Of a DNA stretch of 64,000 nucleotides, positions 58,495 to 64,000 are shown piece by piece; position 1 is the stretch's first letter; each line of letters starts with the position of its first letter. The translations under genes were made by a program, and so were the position numbers. Source of the stretch: a virus; the IMG/VR virus record IMGVR_UViG_3300032093_000065, positions 1 to 64,000 of that record; one strand, written 5' to 3'. A model generated the notes under the pieces. That model searched no databases, was not told the origin of the DNA, and saw only the letters and a list, made by a program, of their open reading frames with translations.

Positions 58495-60190
58495 GCAATC
58501 TCCTTTTAAGTATCAAAGTTTTGTTTGTTTTTAGTACCTGTATAAGTTCTTTATAAGCTTCCCAGTCGCTGTTTTCCATACCGATAACTAGCATAAAATA
58601 CTCTATCTGTTTGTTCCTTTCAAAAATGTAACTAAATGGACGAGTGGAAACGACCTGCTTTATCAAAGGCTCAGCCGTGTCATAAAAAGTTTTTAGCCTT
58701 CTCGCCACAAGAACGGTCAACGTGTGCCTTTCTCCTTGTTGTTCTGAAGTGGCTGACGCTCCATTACCTATACTCTCTTCAAACTTTTGAAGCTCTGTCT
58801 TTTTTTCTATATACTTAGATAAATTTTTTGATGCTCCTTCTATAGCTGCTTGCAAAATTCTTTCTTTAAAACCAAAACCAAAATCTTCACCATCGATCTC
58901 TGCGCAGCTATTGTCGTAAAAGCCTAAGCCGTCTCTAAGCCTTCTTTCTGCTTTTTCTAGTTCTTCTAGAACGCTTTCTCTAAACTTTGGATTCTCTTCA
59001 AACAATTTTTTTATTAAAATTCGTTCTTGCCTGTTGTTGTCTATAAACAAGTTGTGCAATAAAAATATGCTCCTCTCTCCTTCTTGCTTCAACTTGCTGT
59101 GAACCAAATACCATCTAGCGTACGCCAGCGTACTTTCTTTGTTTTCTTTTTTTCCATTTTCTGACAGCCAGGCTCTTCTGAAATAGAAAAGCATGTCATG
59201 CAACTCAGACTCTATACGGTTAATAACATTTTGTCTTTCTGTCTTGTAATTTTCAGGGACAGAGCAGCTGACTATTTTTTCTATGACTGAGTCCAAAATA
59301 TTCTTGTCAAAGAAAAGAAAAACTTGGATAACCAAATGACTAAACACACAGCTGTGCCTAGTCTTTTCTATGTAGTTAAACAACGTGTTAAATTGTGCAA
59401 GAAAACTTGACCTGTCATCGTCGTTTTCTTTTACCCAAGCATATTTATCTAAAGCCTCTTTTAACTCCTGCAGCTTTTCTTCAATAACCTGGTTTTGAAA
59501 TTTAACTAAAACATTTGGTCTTATGCAATCAACACAGGTTATTAAAATTTTTAGTCCTTCTATGTCGATGTGGTTTTCTATTCCAAAAATTTCTCTTATT
59601 GCTTTTTCATCTCCAATCACTCCTTTGTTGTGAAGGTATTTATGCACATCCGACGTAGTTATACCTCTGTATTTATACTCAAATCGACTATAGAAAAATT
59701 GTTTTATAAGAGACTCAAGGCCTGGCCATCTTTCTTTTATTACGTCTATGCCATATTCCACGGCCCCGCTTTCAAACTTTAAGATTACTTCTTCTATCTC
59801 CTCTAAACGACTTCCTGTTTTTTTGGCGTACTCTGTAGCCGCTTTTATAAGAGGCCAAGGAACGTCAAATACAGTTTCGTTTTTATCCATAACTTCCTTT
59901 ATTCTTTTTACTATCTCTTCTTTTATGGCGTTTGACCCTTCTTTACCCATTCTTCTTAAAACAAATTGATACAAACCTCTTGGTAGGTATTCATTCCTGT
60001 TTTCTTCTGTTGCCTTTGTCATACCTAAGAGCCTTAGAAAATCTTCTCCAGACATGATCATATTTTCAATAAACGTTTCAAACTCAAATATCCCCATTTC
60101 TTCAAATTTTTCTTCCATTACCTCCTTGGGTTTTTGCGCCTTCTCAAGCTTTTCCAGAAACTCCATACCCTGGCTTGTTATCTCCAACAT
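58448..60190 (-). CDS. Large helical protein of unknown function (580 aa)
   Basis: Begins MLEITSQGMEFLEKLEKA and is dominated by Glu, Lys and hydrophobic residues in helical repeats. No Walker, nuclease or metal motif could be read. Two segments (FKERILQAAIEGASKNLSKY, FSYIFERNKQIEYFMLVIG) end the protein. It is 3 nt downstream of a second large helical protein; the pair is the largest unexplained block of the accessory region. Confidence 0.65.
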   Translation of the reverse strand: MLEITSQGMEFLEKLEKAQKPKEVMEEKFEEMGIFEFETFIENMIMSGEDFLRLLGMTKATEENRNEYLPRGLYQFVLRRMGKEGSNAIKEEIVKRIKEVMDKNETVFDVPWPLIKAATEYAKKTGSRLEEIEEVILKFESGAVEYGIDVIKERWPGLESLIKQFFYSRFEYKYRGITTSDVHKYLHNKGVIGDEKAIREIFGIENHIDIEGLKILITCVDCIRPNVLVKFQNQVIEEKLQELKEALDKYAWVKENDDDRSSFLAQFNTLFNYIEKTRHSCVFSHLVIQVFLFFDKNILDSVIEKIVSCSVPENYKTERQNVINRIESELHDMLFYFRRAWLSENGKKENKESTLAYARWYLVHSKLKQEGERSIFLLHNLFIDNNRQERILIKKLFEENPKFRESVLEELEKAERRLRDGLGFYDNSCAEIDGEDFGFGFKERILQAAIEGASKNLSKYIEKKTELQKFEESIGNGASATSEQQGERHTLTVLVARRLKTFYDTAEPLIKQVVSTRPFSYIFERNKQIEYFMLVIGMENSDWEAYKELIQVLKTNKTLILKRRLRAKRKVAETAQDQSQ

Positions 60191-60193
60191 GGC

Positions 60194-61393
60194 TCACTCT
60201 CCTTTTTTGAATTTGACCAGGTGCCTGGCGTAAACTTCCGCCAGGCTAACACGACCAGACGCCACTATCATTTTCTCTACGTACTCTGTTCCTCCTTTTG
60301 TGGCTTTGATGAATTTTTCAATTGTCCAACCAAATTGCCAGCGATAGAAAGCTGTACAATTATCAGCTTTCATGGCCTGGACCATCCAAAAGAAACATTC
60401 TTCTTTGTTTTCTTCTTTTATGTCGTGACCTTCCGCTATAAGATCAAACAAAGTTGACATAAAAGCATAAGGATGTTTTTCTAGTTCATCCCTGTACTCT
60501 TGCCAGTTTCCTTCTTTGCAATTTTCTTCATACCTTCCATAAAGCCACTCGTTAGTCAAAGAGTTGCTTCTAGGTATTTCTATCTCTCTCCCTTCTTCCC
60601 TAGCTTTTAGAATTTTATTCTTCCTAATAGCTTCTTCTTTTAAACCTTTTATAAGAACAGTCTCTATCCTTTCATTAGGCTTTCTTATAACTTTTACGTA
60701 ATAAAAAAGAATTGCGGCTATTTTTTTGTCATAAACTTTGTCTTCATGATTTCTATAGCTTTCTAGATTTAAGCTAAGAACTATTGTTTCTAAAACACTT
60801 AGAAACTTGTTTTTAGCTTCGACGCTATTAATCGACTCAACGTAATCTTCCAAAAACTCTAGTATAATTTCAGCGGCTTCTAGCTCGTTTATCTGTAGAT
60901 TATTATTCCTAACCTCCAGTTGCTTACTTAAAAACAGCTCTGTTGTCCTTACAAGCTCTGCTTCTAACTCCTCCCATCTATCTTCATTTTCTGAGTTCTC
61001 GTCGGCATGTTTAAGAACCGAAGTGTATCGCGTGGCGTGCGCTACTGTACTCTTAAACGCTGTTTTATTATGAAACATTACTTCATAGTCAATTTCTCTA
61101 AGCTCTTTTATGATGAGGTCTTCTACAGGCTTAAACCTTTTATGCAAGATATAATTTGCATAGTCTGTAGCTATGTTTATAGACGTCAGAATTAATTCTT
61201 CGTAATGCGGATTTCCTACATAACTTCTGTTTTTATGGATTCGTCTATAGGCTTCGTACGCTGACATGCCCTTGTCTGGTTTTTTAGCTTTAAATCTGCT
61301 TTCTCCTTCTTTGACAGCAACTTTTGGTTTGTACTTTTTAGCCTTATCTATGATCTGAGCCGCCTCGATCATCTTGTCAGCTACGTCTGTCAT
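60194..61393 (-). CDS. Large helical protein of unknown function (399 aa)
   Basis: MTDVADKMIEAAQIIDKAKK, then Lys-rich VAVKEGESRFKAKKPDKGMS and long helices with HEAT/TPR-like rhythm (LNLESYRNHEDKVYDKKIAA). No enzymatic motif. Overlaps the 98-residue gene by 4 nt. Probably acts with the 580-residue partner. Confidence 0.65.
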   Translation of the reverse strand: MTDVADKMIEAAQIIDKAKKYKPKVAVKEGESRFKAKKPDKGMSAYEAYRRIHKNRSYVGNPHYEELILTSINIATDYANYILHKRFKPVEDLIIKELREIDYEVMFHNKTAFKSTVAHATRYTSVLKHADENSENEDRWEELEAELVRTTELFLSKQLEVRNNNLQINELEAAEIILEFLEDYVESINSVEAKNKFLSVLETIVLSLNLESYRNHEDKVYDKKIAAILFYYVKVIRKPNERIETVLIKGLKEEAIRKNKILKAREEGREIEIPRSNSLTNEWLYGRYEENCKEGNWQEYRDELEKHPYAFMSTLFDLIAEGHDIKEENKEECFFWMVQAMKADNCTAFYRWQFGWTIEKFIKATKGGTEYVEKMIVASGRVSLAEVYARHLVKFKKGE

Positions 61394-61686
61394 TTCTTGC
61401 TCCTGTCCTTGGTTAGTTCAAACTCAATCCTTGCCTTGATCTTGTCTACAACTTTTGAGATAGTCTCGGCATTTGGTGACTCATCTCCTTTAGGGCTTTC
61501 TCCTGGAATGACCCCAAGCTCTCTTAAGATCGACATGCAAAAATTCAAATCGTAATAGAGCTCAAAAAGATACTTGTCAGTCTTGCCTGACCCTATAGTT
61601 CTTCTTAGATACACCTCCTTCAATCTTTCTCTTATGTTTGCCAGCCGTTTGAACGGGTCTTTTATGTGATTACGACCTATCGCCAT
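61390..61686 (-). CDS. Hypothetical protein (98 aa)
   Basis: MAIGRNHIKDPFKRLANIRE, helical and basic with a YLFELYYDLNFCMSILRELG centre. Overlaps both neighbours (4 and 17 nt). Not recognised. Confidence 0.6.
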   Translation of the reverse strand: MAIGRNHIKDPFKRLANIRERLKEVYLRRTIGSGKTDKYLFELYYDLNFCMSILRELGVIPGESPKGDESPNAETISKVVDKIKARIEFELTKDRSKK

Positions 61687-62152
61687 CTTCGCTCCTCCAC
61701 CAAAAAGGTTTTTCCCTGCCCTTCCAAGAAGCTATATTTTTCTTTCCTCCTATGTAATAAGCCCTGTATGCCTCTATTACACTTTCCCTTTTGTACTCGT
61801 CAGGCATAGCCTGAGGAGGTTCGGAGAAAGGGAACTCCGGAAGAAGAACCGACTGCTTTTTGCAATCGTCTAGCACTTCTAAACACTTGTGTGTTTTTCC
61901 GTACCTGTATTGGTACTCAGAACACAAAGAAAACCCGAGAGCCACCAACCAATTAAAATTGGCCTGTGACTCTCGGGTCCATAAATTGCACGGATGGTTC
62001 TTATGAGCTTTTTTGTAGAGGGGCTTACCGCCGTGATACCACAGCGCCGTGCAAAGCAACTGCGCGGTTTCAAGCGGCATCTTGACTACATGTTTATCAA
62101 GATGCCACTTGGCGCATTCCTCTACGTCATAAGAAAGAACGAATATATTCAT
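61670..62152 (-). CDS. Conserved phage protein, HLDKHVVKM family
   Basis: 160 residues. The chain HLDKHVVKMPLETAQLL, HKNHPCNLWTRESQANFNWL, YQYRYGKTHKCLEVL and AYRAYYIGGKKN matches a family found in many phages. I recognise the pattern but cannot give a function. His, Glu and Trp positions suggest a metal or nucleotide site. Confidence 0.7.
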   Translation of the reverse strand: MNIFVLSYDVEECAKWHLDKHVVKMPLETAQLLCTALWYHGGKPLYKKAHKNHPCNLWTRESQANFNWLVALGFSLCSEYQYRYGKTHKCLEVLDDCKKQSVLLPEFPFSEPPQAMPDEYKRESVIEAYRAYYIGGKKNIASWKGREKPFWWRSEDGDRS

Positions 62153-62322
62153 TCGTCTGTCGGCTTCATCTTCTCCTCCATGGTCTTCAAATACACCATC
62201 ACAAATTCGTCAACCACTTGAGTGCTGTCAGAACCCTCGTATTTCTCCTTCATTCTCTTAAGCGTCTTAATCGCTTCGTCTCTGAGCTGCTCGTATGTCA
62301 CAACCACTGTCAGCTTGACCAT
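62149..62322 (-). CDS. Hypothetical protein (57 aa)
   Basis: From the ATG at 62322 (MVKLTVVVTYEQLRDEAIKT), with AGGAGAG upstream. A beta strand then helices; not recognised. Overlaps the next gene by 4 nt. Confidence 0.55.
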   Translation of the reverse strand: MVKLTVVVTYEQLRDEAIKTLKRMKEKYEGSDSTQVVDEFVMVYLKTMEEKMKPTDE

Positions 62323-62332
62323 ATAAACTCTC

Positions 62333-62605
62333 CTAGTCGCAACTAAGCCAACGATCCAGAACCAAAACAAAATTGTTGTTAGAGTCTTTCTTGTCCATAG
62401 CCTCGGACATGTATCCGCATGGCGGATACCAGCTCAAGAAAGCTTCTTTTATTTTCTCTTTGTTTTCTTCTACTCCTTGTCCCTGCATGGAAACTGTCGA
62501 CTTTGAGCTGTCTCTGTACTCAAAAACCTTCCAGTCTTTTGTTTCTTCCGGCGTGAAAATTTCGTTGAGATACCCAAGGCTTTTCAACTGTATAGGTAAA
62601 CCCAT
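62333..62605 (-). CDS. Hypothetical protein (90 aa)
   Basis: MGLPIQLKSLGYLNEIFTPE, a polar middle (VSMQGQGVEENKEKIKEAFL) and WYPPCGYM near the C-terminus. Function unknown. Confidence 0.55.
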   Translation of the reverse strand: MGLPIQLKSLGYLNEIFTPEETKDWKVFEYRDSSKSTVSMQGQGVEENKEKIKEAFLSWYPPCGYMSEAMDKKDSNNNFVLVLDRWLSCD

Positions 62606-62619
62606 GACTCTTTCCTTTC

Positions 62620-62820
62620 TTAAAACAACTCTGGAAAATTAGCCTTGAGCGTGTCGTCTGATACACTTTCAAGTCTGTCAGTTCCAACTAAGAAATCTTC
62701 CATCTTGTCTTCTGAAAGTTCTATTCCTGGCACCAACCTTTCTGTTTCAGAAATCTTTCTCCAACATTTTTGTTTTGCCTCTAGCGCTTCTCTTAATAAT
62801 CGAAGCTTCTCTTGGGACAT
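62620..62820 (-). CDS. Hypothetical protein (66 aa)
   Basis: Start placed at 62820 (MSQEKLRLLREALEAKQK) with AGGAGGG about 12 nt upstream; a longer form from 62868 is possible. Acidic helical C-terminal half. Overlaps the deaminase-like gene by 74 nt, so the start is uncertain. Confidence 0.45.
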   Translation of the reverse strand: MSQEKLRLLREALEAKQKCWRKISETERLVPGIELSEDKMEDFLVGTDRLESVSDDTLKANFPELF

Positions 62821-63202
62821 ACGATAAAAACCCTCCTGGGAAACTGTAGTAAAATTTGCTGCAGCCAAGTGCGGTCATCATCTTGGTGCAAGCAGCACAG
62901 GGCTTGCTTATTCGCAAATCCCCTTGTTTGTTCATCCTCACGTTCACTATTTGAAAAGGAGGTTTAACTGGAGACTTTCTATAAGCCGCCAGTTCTGAGT
63001 GCCACTTAGGTCTAAACCCTTTGTCCCAGTTTCGGTGATACCCGTAATGCCTGGGAGGTTCTTTCTTTGAGTTGGTTGCCCAACTTACCAAAACACCGTC
63101 TTTTATTACGAAACTGTAATGCGGGAAATTTTTTAGCTCTGGATGCTTACTTAATTTTTTTAAACAAGTAGACAGTATCTTATCCACAAGTTTCTTCTTC
63201 AT
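62747..63202 (-). CDS. Cytidine/dCMP deaminase-like protein
   Basis: 151 residues from the ATG at 63202 (MKKKLVDKILSTCLKKL), preceded by AAAGGAA. Zinc and catalytic residues are visible: WHSELAAYRKS (HxE) and KPCAACTKMMTALGC (PCxxC). The fold fits the CDA family; substrate unknown. If it acts on dCMP it would add to the dUMP pool used by ThyX. It lies next to the second inverted repeat, whose AT-rich core may hold its promoter. Confidence 0.7.
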   Translation of the reverse strand: MKKKLVDKILSTCLKKLSKHPELKNFPHYSFVIKDGVLVSWATNSKKEPPRHYGYHRNWDKGFRPKWHSELAAYRKSPVKPPFQIVNVRMNKQGDLRISKPCAACTKMMTALGCSKFYYSFPGGFLSYVPREASIIKRSARGKTKMLEKDF

Positions 63203-63238
63203 AGCGTTCCTTTCTTTAAACACAAACTTAGCTAGGTT

Positions 63239-63400
63239 AAATCGCTTGTCTTTTTTGAAAAAAGTCAAGTGATTGGCTTTGCTAAGAAGTTTAGTAAAGA
63301 AAAGTTAACTAACTTGTTTTTAAATTTTTGTATAAAAAATTTACAAAAATTATAGCAAATGCCAAATCGCTTGACTTTTTTAAAAAAAGTCAAGCGATTT
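63239..63400. repeat. Inverted repeat of self-palindromic arms around an AT-rich core
   Basis: Left arm about 63239-63284, right arm about 63354-63400, related as inverted copies (about 40 of 47 positions). Each arm is itself a near-perfect hairpin; the right one is a 17-bp perfect stem (63364-63380 with 63384-63400). A TATAAT reads on the minus strand near 63349-63355. Confidence 0.8.
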
Positions 63401-63435
63401 GAACTCATACAACTTTGCGTGACAGCGTGACAAAC

Positions 63436-64000
63436 TTATTGTATTAACACGGTTATACTAAAGTCGTTAGCAGCGTTAATTAGCCTGTTAAGCATGTTAG
63501 ACCAGTTCCAATCGTACTGACCTATTGTCCTTTCGGCCTTGTTTATTACAATTGTTCCGCAGTCTTCCTTAACTGCCCAGTCTACCAATCTTCTTACCCA
63601 AGCCTTGTTGTAGTCTTCTATCACCCTTTCTCGGTTTAAAGTATTCCTGTCTCGTACAGCTTGGTGCCTAAGCCAGGCTCTCCTGTGTCCCCAAGGTCTT
63701 GTCTTACTACCGCAGGCTGACACCCTCTTGTCTAAAGCTTTAGACCTTTGTTGATGCTGAGCCAGCCAGGCCAGCACAGCCTCCTGGTCTATGAGTAAAG
63801 GCTTTATTTTTTTCTCTCCTTTCATTTCAGTCTTCGCTGAAATTAAATACTGTTTATTAGTTTCTAGCTTGTTGTTTATATCTATTCTTAAAGTGTTAGG
63901 CCTTTCTGTTGTATCCTTTTTGTTTCGCTCATAGGCTATTCTTAAACAAAGCTGGTCAGGCTTTGAATCCTTTCTCTTGTAATTTATGTCCACAGACAAA
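63436..64000 (-). CDS. RuvC-like protein resembling TnpB/Cas12 (5' end beyond window)
   Basis: About 188 residues visible. SVDINYKRKDSKPDQLCLRI resembles RuvC-I (Asp in VDIN); a helical stretch rich in Arg and His (WGHRRAWLRHQAVRDRN) leads to DCGTIVINKAERTIGQ and WNWSNMLNRLINAANDFSIT, which follow the RuvC-II region of TnpB/Cas12 (IVIExL ... W). The expected Glu is replaced by Asn, and a stop follows before the zinc finger and RuvC-III Asp. So it looks inactive as a nuclease or is a truncated relic. The upstream end and any guide RNA lie outside the window. Confidence 0.5.
   Translation of the reverse strand, partial: LSVDINYKRKDSKPDQLCLRIAYERNKKDTTERPNTLRIDINNKLETNKQYLISAKTEMKGEKKIKPLLIDQEAVLAWLAQHQQRSKALDKRVSACGSKTRPWGHRRAWLRHQAVRDRNTLNRERVIEDYNKAWVRRLVDWAVKEDCGTIVINKAERTIGQYDWNWSNMLNRLINAANDFSITVLIQ

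Noticed and set aside
63203-63435. CRISPR array beside the Cas12/TnpB-like protein
   Set aside because: Only inverted palindromes are present; there are no directly repeated units with spacers.

Overview
The window is a contiguous 64 kb piece of a large double-stranded DNA tailed bacteriophage. Genes are packed tightly, with ATGA or TGATG overlaps and few gaps. It encodes a portal protein, long collagen-like fibre proteins and a full phage-style replication and recombination set. No integrase, ribosomal gene or bacterial housekeeping cluster is visible. Almost every gene lies on the minus strand, so transcription runs from position 64000 towards 1; the one exception is a two-gene plus-strand operon at about 47 kb. 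The host cannot be named. A CsrA homologue and a heptose-pathway HldE homologue would fit a bacterium using those systems (most known ones are Gram-negative).

Layout from high to low coordinates. (1) 49-64 kb is an accessory or early region of small, mostly unrecognised genes. It holds a RuvC/TnpB-like protein cut by the window edge, a cytidine/dCMP deaminase-like protein, two large helical proteins of unknown function, a helix-turn-helix plus AT-hook protein, a radical-SAM photoproduct-lyase-like enzyme, HNH-type nuclease-like proteins and an array of DUF551-type genes with a 316-bp direct repeat. It also carries two elaborate inverted repeats around AT-rich cores and a tRNA-like sequence. 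(2) 46.9-49.4 kb holds CsrA and a sulfotransferase-like protein (plus strand) facing an HldE-like bifunctional heptose enzyme (minus strand). (3) 28.6-46.9 kb is the replication/recombination block: SbcD and SbcC homologues (T4 gp47/gp46 type), a UvsW-like helicase, a DnaB-type helicase, a DnaG-type primase, a DNA polymerase I with an N-terminal UDG-like domain, dCTP deaminase, a candidate ssDNA-binding protein and a RecA/UvsX-type recombinase. (4) 20-28 kb has ThyX, a DnaQ-type exonuclease, a RuvC-like resolvase, an acyl carrier protein, a histone H1-like basic protein, one glycosyltransferase and several unknown genes. (5) 13-20 kb has the portal and a methyltransferase/three-glycosyltransferase cluster. 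(6) 1-13 kb has an HNH protein, a 1344-residue probable virion protein and two giant collagen-like fibre proteins, the last running off the window.

How the parts may work together: ThyX, dCTP deaminase and the deaminase-like protein feed thymidylate synthesis. Polymerase, primase and helicase copy the genome, and SbcCD, the RecA-like protein, the RuvC-like resolvase and the UvsW-like helicase support recombination-dependent replication. The fibres consist mainly of Gly-X-Thr triplets, which could be O-glycosylated; the glycosyltransferases, HldE and sulfotransferase make virion or cell-surface sugar decoration a reasonable but unproved hypothesis. The most unusual signals are: nested-palindrome inverted repeats at 56997-57218 and 63239-63400; a candidate RNA switch between the ssDNA-binding and RecA-like genes; Cys in place of the conserved Walker A Gly in both RecA-fold ATPases; and a roughly 430-nt out-of-frame overlap between a methyltransferase tail and a glycosyltransferase. 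All calls come from reading the sequence; no database search was run.
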